From Certhia americana (Eukaryota > Chordata > Aves > Passeriformes > Certhiidae), in contig JAGMWU010000042.1 of NCBI GenBank assembly GCA_018697195.1, positions 248,001 to 312,000 of the forward strand: a DNA stretch of 64,000 nucleotides. Reading direction: 5' to 3'. The translations under genes and the position numbers were made by a program. The notes under the pieces are model-generated. The model saw only the letters and a list, made by a program, of their open reading frames with translations, had not been told where the DNA came from and ran no database searches. Shown in pieces: positions 1 to 13,600 of this stretch; within the stretch, counting starts at the first letter, position 1, and the number at the start of each line of letters is the position of its first letter.

Positions 1-429
1 CTTGCTTTTGTATAATATTCAAACATAGACATGGGTGTACATATCTTGAAGTATATGTTTGAGTGATATATAGGGGAGGAGCTGGATATTTGTTGTAGGA
101 GAATGCTCTTAAAGTCACGTGTTGAGGGCTCAAGTAGTTTAAGTGCAAAATGACTCAAAATCCAAAAGACATGTGAAATATCTTGAACCTCCTCATTGCC
201 CCCTACTATTTTTTATTTTGTTTCTGAACCAGAGGTCTTTTGACACCTATTGAAATCACTCTATGAGAGTGTTGTTTGGATGGCAAGCTCTGATAATTTC
301 CACTCCTCCTTATCAAAGCACAGGAAAATCACTCCCGAAATATTTGCCTTTTTTGTTTTATTTAGTTTTTAATTTTTTTCAAGTAGCTGCAACTCCCCTC
401 AAACTGTGAACATGTCCTCTTCTTTTCAG
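1..429 (+). other. Intron upstream of E1 (3' end only)
   Basis: AT-rich intron ending in a pyrimidine-rich tract and a CAG-type acceptor (AG at 428-429). I see no gene or recognisable repeat in it. The first DCX-domain exon should lie upstream of the window. Confidence 0.85.
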
Positions 430-764
430 GCGAAAGCTACGTGTGTGCATCCAATGAACCATATCGTAAAGTTGATTACACCAAGAATGTCAACCCGAAC
501 TGGTGTGTGAACATAAGGACTGGTTCCAGTCGGTCCTTGACGTCCTTGACATCTACAAGGAGCGAAGTGAAGGAGAGTAAAGATTTCATCAAACCCAAAT
601 TGGTGACTGTTATTAGGAGTGGGGTAAAGCCACGGAAAGCTGTGAGAATTCTGCTGAACAAGAAGACTGCTCACTCCTTTGAACAGGTTTTGAATGACAT
701 CACCGAAGCCATTAAGTTAGACTCGGGTGTAGTCAAGAGACTTTGTACACTGGATGGGAAGCAG
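430..764 (+). CDS. DCLK2: DCLK2 exon E1: inter-DCX linker and most of DCX domain 2
   Basis: 335 bp; the exon begins with the last two bases of a split Gly codon (phase 1 entry) and ends on a complete codon (phase 0). It reads (G)[16 protein letters not shown], a basic Ser/Thr-rich linker, then the second doublecortin domain from [19 protein letters not shown] through [14 protein letters not shown] to LCTLDGKQ. This ubiquitin-like fold contributes to binding of the microtubule lattice or tubulin. The acceptor AG is at 428-429 and the donor is GTAGGA at 765. Reading past the donor adds only Val-Gly-Glu before a stop. The DCX2 core is close to the mammalian DCLK2 I remember, while the linker before it is more divergent (Ser/Thr/Leu-rich). 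Confidence 0.95.
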
Positions 765-3700
765 GTAGGAGAATAAACTGCTGTGGCCATCTAATAATCC
801 AACTCAGTTTTCATAAGTTGAATTCTCGTTACTATGTATACTTTAATCTGCTTCTGAATAATGATTAAAAAAAATCAACTTCTAAAAGCTTTATCAAAGT
901 ATTAATACACACAACAAAATTAGAATTTAGTATATAGTGTAAAATAAGTGGATCTTTTACGTTCATGTAAAACAAATTATTTTTTTATGCCAGCCTTTTT
1001 GCATTGCCTAAAAAAGTGACTGTTGATTAAGTAATGCAGTTTATTTGAACTTGTTAAGATACCTATCTTTTCAGAAGCAGGGTCCTGTTTTCAGACTACC
1101 ACATAGTGGCTGAATGATATAAGAAAAACATTGATGTCTCCTTCCATTGCACTCCCACAGATTGCTATTTCCAGAGGTAGTAACTGGCATGAGCTGAGGT
1201 CAAGAATTGTATCTAAAATTAATTGGTTTTGGAGGGTGGTGTGGTTTTTGTGGCTTGCTTATTTTTTGCTGCTAGTTTTACCTCTATGAAAACACAGCCA
1301 GGATTAATGTTGTGGTAGGTGTTGTCCTTGCACAGGAATACAAAGGAGTAGCCCACAGGAAGTTCTGCTGCACCAGTTTAAAGTGTCAGGAACACACTCT
1401 GTGTTAATCAATCACATTAATGACTAAGCCCTCATAGAACTGGACTTTGATACCTGATACTTTTATTTGACACTGTGCTGTGGAACTCTGACAGCATTGT
1501 GACTTCAGCAATAGAGCAACACAACAGCAGGCTGCAGAGTAGATCACATAGGTATCAGGTACCTGGGCTCTTGTACTGTTGCCTAAACATTAATATTCTT
1601 GCTCATTCAACAGGTATTTATATATACCTGCATAATTATACATCTGCATGAAGTAATTGTAAAAGTTTGTGTTCAGAGATGTGGGCATTTTTATTTTCAA
1701 GATTTTTATAATGTTTAATGTCTGAAAACCACTTTTTTGTGGTGCAAGCTTCTAGCAAATGCAATGCAGAACAAATGCACTTAGATTGCCTCAGTATGAG
1801 CTCTGTCTCTGGTTATGTTCTGTATGCTTGGATACACTTCTCGTAGGGAAACATGTGAAAAGAACAACTTCTGTGTTTTGATGAAAATATAGCAAGGCAA
1901 AGGCATCACTGAAACTCTTGATTTGCAGTGTTTGGTGGCAGCACAATAATGTGCTCTTTAGTTCTTCTAATAGGTTTGATTTTAAATGAGATTTTTTTTT
2001 ATGCTACTTCTTAACAGAGAATCCTTCCTAGGAACATCTGAAAAGTGTTTGTCATGTTTAATTTAATTCATAATAAAATAGCTTTGAGGATATTTATTAT
2101 GCAGTAATTAGTCTCTTCTGCCCATGAAGTGTTCTGTCACTGTCTCAGATGATTTTAGTCTTCTCAAACAAGTAGAGAGTCAACAAGGGAAACTGCAAAA
2201 GCTAGGATAGTCAGTTCAGTTCACCTCTTCTTGCATCGTTAAAACAGCAGAAACCCACTGATCTGCACTGGTTGAAAGATGCAGTAGTGGGATCAGGGAT
2301 CAATAAAAGTAGTTAAATTTAAGGATCACATACACTGCTTGCATGTTGCCATCACCCATGATGGGTGTCTTCAGTCCATGGTGACGGTGACCAATCATTG
2401 GTAATGCTCCAAAATACGATTTTTATTTGCTGCAGTACCTCCTCCTCCCCTTCTGTGGTAAAAGGAGTCATCGAACTTGGACTGCAGCTGTAGGAGTGTT
2501 CTCAGGCAGGATTGAGAAATCCATAATTTTGACTGTGAATGCTCTGCAGAGTTGGTCCTTGCAGCTGCCTCTCTGTGTAAACTGTTCCAGTAGTAGCAGT
2601 GTGTAAATGTGGAGACCTCCCTTCCATTGGAAAGACAGGCCTTGTGCTTTCCCACAGACTTTGGGAAGGAGCCTTTGTTGCACAACCACAGTGTGACTGT
2701 GTTTTAAGAGCTTGTGAGATGGAGTGCCCCAAAGAGAAAACCTATCACTTCAAACATGCTGACAAAGAAAAAAAAAGCCTTCTATTACCTAGGAGGATGA
2801 AGAGTTCTTGTTTGGTTTTATTTTTTGTTTATTTCTACCCAAAGTGAAGGGCTGACCCCAGTTTGAGGTAGTAGGTTTTTTTAATTTGTTTTTTCACTGC
2901 TGGTATATGTAGAGGTTGGTGCTGAAGGGCTTTTTGGGGTTTGGCACATAAAGAGTTGCTTTGCTGCCAGCTACCAATTGGTGGAAATTTCTGAGCCTAT
3001 TTTCTCTAATGTAGTAATTGCTTATTCTTCTAAATCTGCTAGGGAGGCAGATCTTTTATGTTCATTGTAGTGTTGGCACAGCTTGAAAGGCAACCATTGA
3101 AAAAAAGGCATTTTGTAAATGGCTATGTTCCTATAAATGTAGCTCTTGCGTTTCTCATGGTTCTAATGGTTTTTTTTTCCTTGCTCCTTCATATTTTTAT
3201 CTCTGTGGAAATACATTTTTTTTCTGAGTGAATAGTCTTAGGTTGTATTTTTTGCTTAATAGGGAAATGGGGCTGAAATTCAGTTGATTAAAACATGCAT
3301 GTATAAAATTTGTGTCCTTTGATTAGAGAATGCACTGTTCTGTTAACTTGTGGTGTGATTTATTTTTTTTATTCCAGTACAACCATTTAAAGTGTAGGAA
3401 GAAATGGTGACAAAACCAGTGATCTTTCTGACCAGTAAAACAGAAAGGATGTCCTCAAAAGAGTTTTTATTTACTCTCTTGACTTCATTAATTCTTGACT
3501 GCTGCAACATCTTGATGATAATAGTAATACAGAGAATAACACTTGAGTTGGATATTTTCCTTGATTATTCTGTGTGAAAACAGACAAATACCTGATTTTT
3601 TAATTGTAAGATTTTATAATGTTTGCAAGGTTTCCTTCAGTTTCAATATGAATGCTGTAACTTAACATATTAGTGCTTTGTAGCCTGAAGCACAGATTTA

Positions 3701-4057
3701 TTTTTGAGCTGTGTTGATGCTGGGCTTAATTCTAACTTTTAAGCTATTGAGCAACCAAATTATTTTTACCTCCGACGATTGTTGAGATAATTTTTAAGTG
3801 AGAAAAATATTTCTGTAAAAGTAACTAGGCTTTAAATTTGCAGTGCAGGCTTCTGCTGTTTCAGGCTTTGTGCTTCTGACATTGAGGTTTGCCTAATATA
3901 CTTGCTTGACCAAAGTGTTTTCCTTACTTGGCTGCATTTTCCTGGAATCTGTCACTATCCTACTGTGAAGCAAGGATAGTCAGACTGAAACTTCTCCAGT
4001 TGGGAAGTTAACCCTTTGTTATCTCTGAAGAGAAAGGAGGGTTTCTTTCTTGCTAAA

Positions 4058-4076
4058 CTGAAGCTTCAAGCTTCAG
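4058..4076. repeat. 9-bp perfect inverted repeat with 1-nt centre
   Basis: CTGAAGCTT, then C, then AAGCTTCAG. It is a short near-perfect palindrome in intron sequence. Function is unknown and chance is possible at this length. Confidence 0.6.
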
Positions 4077-6677
4077 TCTTCAGTCATTGTGAAGTGGGGG
4101 GTAGTGACTGTGTGGTAAATTGAGGGGGAAATTTCCTGAGAGAAGCTCACAAAAGAACCATACAGAACCCTGAAGCTTGTGTTATTTGACACACAAAAAT
4201 TAAATCTTCACACTTTTTAAGCCTGCTGTGTGTCACATTTCATGTATTAATGTCCATAACAAGATTGAAAAGGTGAATGAGACACCTTTTCTATACTCTG
4301 TTTCCAAAATAGTGAGAATGCACCAAAAATTAGCCTGATTTTGAAAGCCCTTTTTGATGGGCCACAGGTATATTGGGGACTGTCTCTGAAACCAAAAGTT
4401 CTCCACTTTTCTGTTAATGAAGTTTTTTTTTAAAGTGCCATTAAAAGTAAATTGGTAGCTGAAGAAAATGGTGACTACACATGGATGTATTTATTACTCA
4501 GTGTGCTTTCCTCTCAGTGTTTTTTTTTTATTCTCTAGTGACTGATTTGAAAACTCTTTGTAGAGAAGATAGCTTTTGAAAACTGAATTTTGTATTTGCT
4601 TTGCTGTTAACATACCTATCACAGAGGGCAGAAACCAAAAAAAGGGTTCAGCAGGAGAGATTTTATTTATTAGTGTAACAGGTTTTCCCCATATTCTTGA
4701 TAGGCTTTTGTCACTCAGATTTCAAAATTTTCCATTAATAGAGTATTTTTGCTACAATCTTAATCTCAGTAGAGATCTTACTGTTTATGACTGAGATGTT
4801 TTACAACATAAGAATTTCATTTTTCTCAGTTTTTTTCCATTTTGTTGGCATAGTCCTACTTGTATGAGATGATTTTAAAAAAGAAAAAAAGATTTTATTT
4901 TAGTTAAGCATTTTTTTGGCAAATATTTCCATTTAGTTCAATTCTCTCCTGCTAAAGGAGGATATTCCTTAAGGGACCAGGCTCTAGATGTGTGCTTTTT
5001 GTGTGTGTGTGTAATTTAATTGTGCTATTAAATCACTGATATCTCATTGCAGGATAAGAAACAACTGGAATAGAAATTTGCTTCAGTGTTAGCAGGCATG
5101 GTTTGTAGTTGAAAGCTACCAAAGTAAACTAAGTTTTTATCTTGCATTTCAGACTCTAACCTAATACAGGCACCATAAAAATGTGTTGGAAATATGTTTC
5201 AGGTTTGAATTTCTGCTACAAGCAATTTTGCAAGAACAGAATTTCTTTTTTTTTTTTGCAGTTGTAGTTCTGCTGAAATCTAAAATACCATTTTAAGCTG
5301 AAATGCTGCATTAATCTGCAAGTATGAGGGGAGAAATCCTTAAGCCCTCACATAGCTCACAACTCTTTAAAAGGCTTATATATTGTTACAGGGGAATGTC
5401 AGTGGCAGCTGCAGAGAGCGATTCTCTGCATTGCAGATCCCACGGAAGGAATTTGTGGGCAAGGAGTCTTTCCTCAGCTAACTTCAAGATTTTGAATAGT
5501 GCTGATAGCCCCTTAATTCATCCTAAAGGCTGAGGGTCACAAGAGATAGAGTCAACTTCTAGAAAGCAATTTATGGTTTGCCAAGCTGCAGCAGAGTGAT
5601 TGGGGATTTGACACTGTGGGCACAATTGCCAATAGAACTATGGAAAGAGTAGATATGTTGGATAGAAAGGCTTTTCAGAATTCACGGTTCATATGTGTGT
5701 GAAAAAGCATATGAATCTGCCTTTTTTGTGGGAAATTACACAAGGGATAGTTACATATATTGTGGGACAGAGGGGGGCATACAGTTTTTACATTGGCTTA
5801 TGGAGGCTCAGTAGGGCATGTGCAGCATCATATGAGAAAGGGAACACGACCAGCAGAGGCCTCTTGATGAAGGAGTGGGATAGCACTGCAATGTAAGAGT
5901 GAAGTATCAGCTGGAAAGAGGCATTTATATTGTAGGTTTGGAGTTTGTTTGTTTACTAGTAGTTTTTGTAGCTGACATGAGTCTGAAAATTATTAATGTG
6001 CAAGAAATAGTAAAACGTTTTCTGGAGATGATCCCAGAAGGTATATTTAGATTGTCTTTAATGAAAGAGAATGGAACTTCCAAAAGATAGATTTTCTAAG
6101 AGAGTAGGAACTAAGTGGCCTGGGAAGTTAAATCAGAAAATATACACACAGTACAGAGGACAAAAACTCGTACTTGATGTCAAAAGCCATTCTTCTTGTT
6201 CACTGGATCAACTTGAGACAAAACCAATGTGGAAGAGCTAAAGATTACTTTCCAGGGCATAGGGAAACCCTGAAAGACAGCAGAGGAGTGCTGCATGAGT
6301 AATAATCTTACAGCTGATGTTCATTAGATGAGATGTGGGTCCCTAAGGGTGAGATAAATAAACCTAACTCAGACTTACAGGGCAAAGAATTGATGGAGCA
6401 GTACTGTGAATCACTTTCTGGTAGTTGGCTAGATTATTTCCCTTTGTTTGATTAAATATGTAGCAGTGGAATACCTGTACCACCTGGAAATTGAAAAATG
6501 TCACACTTGTACAGTCACTTTTATGTGTGTTACAGACCAGAAGGGTCTGTAACAGACACAGCACCTGTCTGTTCAGGGAGCCTGCTGATTTGGGTCAGGT
6601 TCTGAACCCAGGATGCTTCAATTAACTGCATGAGGTGGGATTTTGGGAAGGTTTGGGGGCTTTTTTGTTGTTTCTTG

Positions 6678-6698
6678 TTTTTTTTTTTTTTTTTTTTT
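6678..6698. repeat. Poly(T) tract, 21 bp
   Basis: Uninterrupted run of 21 T, preceded by T-rich sequence with scattered G. It could be the A-tail of an old minus-oriented retroposed element or simple slippage; no element body is recognisable next to it. Confidence 0.9.
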
Positions 6699-6964
6699 AA
6701 CAATGCATACTTATGAAGCAATGACTTGACTGGGGAGAGAGACAAGGGGAGAAAACAATAGTGGCTACTTCTTTGTATCTGAAATAAGTTTTTTTTCATG
6801 CTGTCTTTTCTCATCAGTCAGCTAGGGAAGCATGGTCCAGGAAAAAATGCACTACTTACTGAATGCACAGTTGGAATATTGTTGTTCTGAGTGGTTATTG
6901 ATGACTCACTGCCAAACCGGAATTTCATATTGAGTAGGGGTCAATGAATGTGTGTCTGTACGAT

Positions 6965-7680
6965 TCTCTGGAAATGACCTGGAAGATGGAATGGAGGATA
7001 TACTTAATAAATACAGATGAGCTACAGGAAACCTGGACAACAGAAGATTAGAATCTTGACAAACTGCAGAAACAGCTTAGGACAAAGCAGGTTGAGTAAT
7101 CTTACACCCACTGGTTATTAACAATGCAGATAGGAAGTGACATGTAGTTCTGGCTGAGGTAGTAAAGGATCACAGCTGAAGATGCAAAGATAAATTCACG
7201 GTGTTGCTGGCTGTGCACAGGAGGGGAAAGCCAACATCTATGTGGAAGTTACAGTCAATCATCTTGTTTCTGATGTATGTGTCAGGTGCCCACTTTGCTC
7301 TGTCCTATTCAATGCCATGATGCCAGCTAACTTTATTATGGGAATCCAAACAGGAGTAAAAAAGGTGTAAGAAAACATGTTCTATGAAGAAAGATTGAAG
7401 GAAATGGGATAGCTGAGACTAGAGAAAGCTAATCAACAAGTTTTCTTGGGGGATGAACAAAAAAACCTAACAGCAAAAGAAAATTACTTCTGTGTCTTCC
7501 CTCTGTATGGAAAAAGAAATAATAGGCTTACAGTCAAGATCAGATGCTGTGGAACTCAATGGTGGATAGTCACTGTAAAAATAAGAATAATGAAGAGGTT
7601 ATTTTTTAATTACTATTTTCAGCAGATAGCTGGAGTCAATCAGTGTCTAAGGTTTCCAAAAACTGATTGGGTTTGAGTGT
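6965..7680 (+). mobile_element. Degraded CR1 LINE fragment, sense orientation
   Basis: Stretches resemble the 3' part of the CR1 LINE as I remember it: GAATCTTGACAAACTG followed by an AAACAGC-like motif near 7051-7075, CTATGAAGAAAGATTGAAGG near 7381, and a GGAAC-containing block near 7550. The match is patchy with many differences and no intact reading frame, so this is an old dead copy. The borders are approximate. It is the only recognisable CR1 in this window in the same direction as the gene. Confidence 0.5.
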
Positions 7681-10600
7681 TTTCAGTAACTAAAGATGAT
7701 TTACCACTTTGGAAGAGTTGTTAAGCTGGAGATATGATATAAATTAGAATGCTTGTTAATAATAAAGTGTGCATGTGTACATGGCTGCAACCCACAGAAT
7801 TCAAACAGCAGGGGTTACAATTAAACTAAGTTTTATCCTAGTGCTAGCAAACCTCTTCTAATGTTTGATGTGAAATGTGATTTAAGGGAAGTTGGGCTTG
7901 TGCTGCAGGCTGGAAATGTTTCAGAGAACAGCTCTGGACAGATGCCTATATGTAGTCAATGTGGGATACAAACCTTGCAAGTCTTACTGAAAACAAAAGA
8001 ATTATAGTGGCTTTAATCTTCGGGAAGTCCGTATAGCAGGAAATGAATTCATCCATGGACACTGCTACATGGTATTTTTGGTCAGACTTCCAATCAGTGT
8101 GCTCAGAGCTGGGAGCCAGAGTTATTTATTGCTAGGAGGAAAAAGGAAGTAGCATATTCAAGCAGAGGAGATAATTTTTGCCTCTGCTCATGGACATAGA
8201 AATATTCCCATCCATATTTATATGTGGAAGGAAGTGTTTGAAACTAACCTGAAATTAACCCTGGCCTGGCACAGTTGCAGCAATTTGAAGAAAACTCCAA
8301 ATATGAAAATACAGAAGTCTTTTCCATACATATTGGTCATGGAACACTTTCCAGAGCATTTTCATTGCATGCAGTGGTGCAAAATACAAAGACGGATAAT
8401 GTGGGGTTTATGATTTAGCCTGGAGAGTATTTACAGTCTTATCACAGGTGCCAGAGGATCACATTAAGAGTCCAATTATAATTTTAAGGGAAAAAAAAGG
8501 AAAATGGTAAGGGTTTTGTTTCAAAGCAGCAAAATGGTGATGCTGAAGGTGCTGCAGAAAAAGGATTAAAAAAGAAACAGTCTTGAATGTCTAGAGAGTC
8601 ATGTCAGAAGAGAGTATTAAACTTGAAGTGAGCAATAATGCTGACGAGGCTCTTCAGCTTTGTTGCATATGCAAAAAATAAAGGTCATGCCATGTGAAAC
8701 AGCCACACTAGCACTGGAAAGCTTGACTCTCTGGAACAAAGGTCTTTAGAATTTGTCACAGCAGGGGAACCCCTGTGTCCTATTCTTGCTTTCTGGAGAT
8801 CAATAACCCAGAATACAGTGCAGATAGAATAGAGAACATATCTCTTTCCTTCCCACAGGGATGCACAATTCTGGTTGTGGGGCTGTGGTGTAATGTTACT
8901 GAGAGTGTGATGGCTGGTGTGCACTGGGTGTCAAAATCATCTTTTTCAGTGAGGTACAGTTTAGAGGTGAGATCATTAATACCCTTTGCCATGGGACTAG
9001 CAGGTTGGTGAAGTGTGATGTAAAATAATGGATTATTTCTAGAAATGAACGTAAAATCAGAACCTGGTGTGTAGTCAGCACTTTTAAATTACAGCGTGGC
9101 AACTGAAAAAAATTGCTGATATTTTAGCTAACAGCAAGCATGTGTGTCCTGTTAAAAGTGACATCCAACTTGCTGAAGTCCTTGTGGATCTATAGAGAAG
9201 ATAAATCCTACTGGGATTTCAATTTTTGTCTGCGCACACCAAGAGCTGACAGCACTTAATAAAAATGACATGCTGCACAGTGTGGGAAACAATCACTGCA
9301 GAAGTAGTGGTGTCACCAGTGGTAGCGTTGTATCTTTGTTGATGTGTGATTACAATAATTTTAGTGATGGGTTACAGAAATGGTGCGTGTAGCTCTTGGA
9401 ATAAAAGAGCGGTATGCAGTCATTGTCTGCCATCTGCCATGCTAAAGATTGGGTCACATGACTTGGAAACTAAACCTTGGGAATTTGTTATGTCCCGCTG
9501 AGCCTGCCCATTAACAGATAATTAGTCTGGTAAAAATCTTTTGAATTTATTCTGCAGCTGTCATATGCCAGATTAGGATTTATGTCACAGGTTCCTCATT
9601 ACTTTGAGATCTTGGAAATTTTTTTTCCTTGTAATTAAATTACCCTGTGTTCCTTTAGCAAACAGTACATTACATTATAACATTTTAACATGGAAATTTT
9701 CTTTAAGAATCTTGCTACATCTTACAGTGTAAAGCTATTTACCAACAATGTATGAAAGGATTTCAGGATTGACTTTTCTCCATTCCTGTTTAATGGAGTC
9801 CATAAGCAGACTTTCTAGTTTTAGGATTTGGCCTTCAGGTTGATGGATCTGTAGCTGCTTCTTGGTTGACTGTAATCAGCTACAGTGTTTCTTAAGTTTA
9901 CTGAAGCACAACTTAAATCTTAAAATATGAACTTTTATATTTGTACCAGTTGCTAAGAAAAATGACTTTCTGTTCCATGCTAAATTAATGGCAGGAAACA
10001 TGAACAGTTTGTTGGAGAGAGAAAGGAATATTTGTCTTTAATGTTTAAAATATTGCTAGCTGATTAATTTGCAGTGAACCTTTAAACAGAGAAACCTGAA
10101 GACTCAGAAGGAAAAGCCATATTAAAGTAATAGCAACACAAGCCAGCTCTTAAAAGCAAAGAGCTTCCCAGCACTTAAAAGGAACAGTGACCCTGTTTAT
10201 GGCTTGCAGATTGAAAGCTTTGCATAGGAGGGAGTGATAACTCAGTGTTTACAGTGTAGGCAGTAAAAGTCAGTGTTCTTGTAGCACTTGTTCACTGAGC
10301 CAACACTTTTTTTTTTCTGTTGTGCAAATATGCAATCTATGCCATGTTCTTAAATGTATATTTTGTTCATATTTATTTGGTGTTTTATTTGCTCATACAT
10401 GGCAGAGGATATCTCTGTATTTATGAAAGGCTTCTTGAAGAAACCAAAATATTTCAGATGAAAACAAAAATGGAGAAAACAAAAAAGGATAGAATATAAC
10501 TTTGTAAGCTAAATGGGAAGCTGCATCTTTGGCTAGTAGATTTGGCTTTTCTTGGCTTTCCCCATCTTCTCTCTAACTTTCAATTCAAATAGTACTGAGG

Positions 10601-13600
10601 GAGTTATTGATAAAATTATTGTAAAATAGGCCAGTTAGCTAAAGAGAAAATGGTTATCCCACAAAGAGTATCAAAAGAACCAGAATCTTCTTTGTAAGTG
10701 ATTTCTGAAGGTGCCTTTCCTTTGCATGTAGAAACTTGCTGTTCCCCTCAAGGGTCTGGTTGATTGAACCAAGATACAATTGAAGAAAAAATCAAGCATG
10801 AGGGATAAGCATTCCTTATTCTCCCTGTGCTTTGCAAGGGACCCAATAATGCAGACATTTAGAATATGTGGCTGTACAGGCAGGCATCTGGAGAAGTCTT
10901 GGAAATTGGAAAGTGTTCTTGTTTAATTTGTAAAGAGAACAAGCTGGTGTACTGAACATCTGACTGAAAAAATCCCTGACATCTCTGCAAACAACTATTC
11001 TGGCCAGTTCTTTTTGTGGCTGATATTTTTGCCTCGAAGGGAGAAGTATTCTTTCCACTTCCCTGGACCTGGGGAGGTTAAGCAGGGAAACCTGTCTTCT
11101 ACAGATACCCATGCAAGATCTGTTGCATATTTTTTTCACACTAATCTGTTGTATTAGAGCATGTTTTTGATATTTGTTTCATATATACTCAGCCAATTTT
11201 AGAATATATTACTTTATATTTTTACTTAAAGCAAAAATGCAGTAAAATGGATATTCTAAGCTTGTGAAATCTAAGAGAGCAATGAACAAACAATGAAATC
11301 TCATTTGCAAAGCTCTCTATTTTTTCCTCCTTCACTTTCAAACACAAAAAATACGATTTCCTGGAGCTTTAGTATGAGAGTGGAGTTATTACCTGCAGTC
11401 CTTGAGGACTGTCACCTCCTTAAGAACACACTCAGAGTTCAAGCATTAATCTTCCTTTACCTGGCAAGGATTTTGGATTGACGTAGGTAATCGGATGTGT
11501 AAAAACCTCATCATTGTCTTCTGTCACAAATTATCAAGGAGAGAAGTTTCAGTCCAAGGTGCAAAGGTGTTTTCTGAAAAGTTTTTAGGGTCTGAGAGGC
11601 ATTTGAATACTCTTGTACCTAGTAATTATTTTACATATTTTCTTGGGTTTGTCACATGAATCTTACAGCACCCTTTACCCTTTACACATTATTTTTTCCA
11701 ATCTTCTACCTCTCAAGCATTTGACTTTAAAAAACTGTATTTGTGATACTTGGCTGAATAATTTCTTTTTCTGTAATCTGTATGCCACTGATTAGTCAAA
11801 TTTTAGAACAGTGCTAAATTTAGTGGGAGAATATAGATGTTTGGTATTACTTCTTATGGATAGACATTTGTCTGCAATTTCCAAAGTAATTCTCATGGCT
11901 TGCTCACATATTGTGGCAGTAATTAGTTGGAAATGAAAGTTTCTGTTCCTTGAGCTTCTATTCTGGAACTTCATTTTTTCATCTTCATTTAAGGCCTACA
12001 TAAGAAAATATGAATGATACCACACCTATCGTAATGGAAATGAAAAGGACTTGTCAGAGATTTCATTTGTTTCAGTACAAATCAAAATGCATGATCAGGA
12101 AATCATCAGAAGTAGTGAGAGACTATGTACCTCTAAAAATGACTGGGAGTTTAGTACCTTTTATTAATTTTATCTGAGGCTTTCTGAAGGCGCTGCCACA
12201 GTCCTTTGTAAGAAATAAGATTTACATGGAGCTTTTGGATATAAACGCCTAGCAAAGGTTATTAAGTATGGAAGAAGGGCATGCCTGAAAACAACCTGAT
12301 TGATGCTTAAGCAAAAGGCACATCTAGTTTTAAAGCTATTAAAATGTGATTAGTCACATAGTGTTTATAAGGCCAGATCACAACACTTAAAACTCCTTTC
12401 TTCATCTCTTGGGAGGTGAATGCCAGCCCAGAGGTTTCTAAACACCTATCTGAGATTGAAAACTTCAGTTTATCCATATTGCTTGAATAAGGATTCTTAA
12501 CTAAGCAATAGAAGCAACTTTCATTGCATTAGCCCTGTCAGCAGGGTCTTCACTTGGTGGCTGGGAGTGGAGGGCATTGTTTCTTTACCAAGAGCCTCCC
12601 TGAGGAGAGGAAATGGAATAGTTCATGGTACTATGCTATGGAGAATGCTGCTGTCATGTAGTAAATAGTTTGTACACTTCCTTCTGGTTGCACAAGATAA
12701 ATTATAAAAAGTCAACTGGTAAACAAAGAAAAATTATATGTATACCTGCTGTGTCTCTTCAGTGCTTGGACACAAATGCTCCATTCATACTGAGGTATAT
12801 TTTTCTGGACAATGGAAAGGCTGTGAGAATAGGTCTCTGGGTATTTCTTCTGAATATGAATCCCTTCTCAAGTTCGCAGCTTGTACCTGAAATCACTTCC
12901 AAATCATTTCATGGGGCTTTTGGTTTGGTTTTTCTTCATCTGTAACTGAGTTTATTGGTGAAATTCTCTCTGAATCACATGGGCATTAGAGGCAAAATAC
13001 TCCTGTCTTCCAGTTTGTTTGGCTGAGAGTTGCAAACAGAGCTATATTTTATATGGAATCTTTTCCTTTTTCCAAAATGCTTCCAAAATTGTAGTGCCTG
13101 TGGTTCTTCATTCTCTTCAAAGCCAATGGCAATTTATACAGATTCCGGCAATGTATTGTGAAAATTATTGCTCTGAACAAAAATTCTTTGCAGCTGTAAA
13201 TGTTTGGGGAGGATGGAGGGAAAATCTGGGTTTTCACATGCAGACCCCACTGTGAATCCTTGTTGGCAGACTGATAAAAATTAGAACACGTTCTCATTTA
13301 CATGATGGAAGAAAAGTTCATATGAAGTTCAAATCTGACTGGGGACTGAACTAAAAAAACCTTATCAAGTGTGACATGAGGAATAAATATTAATACCTCT
13401 TTTGTAAATTAACTTTGTTAGAGATGAGGCTGAAGTTAGAGGCTCTTTTTGAACTCCTGTATTTCTCAGTGCTTTATATATTCATGTATAATTAGTCTCA
13501 AAATGTTTTAGATGATTCATGTTCCTTCATACTGTGAGTCATTTTCAGTCTGACTAGCACACTCAAAAAATTTTATTTTTAGCGTTTGTCTTGTTCTATA

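Noticed and set aside
2395..2847. Overlapping ORFs on both strands
   Set aside because: Several frames are open at once on both strands, which points to stop-poor sequence, not coding selection. No homology recognised.
10816..11139. 107-codon minus-strand ORF
   Set aside because: No recognisable family, and the frame has no supporting splice or poly(A) context.
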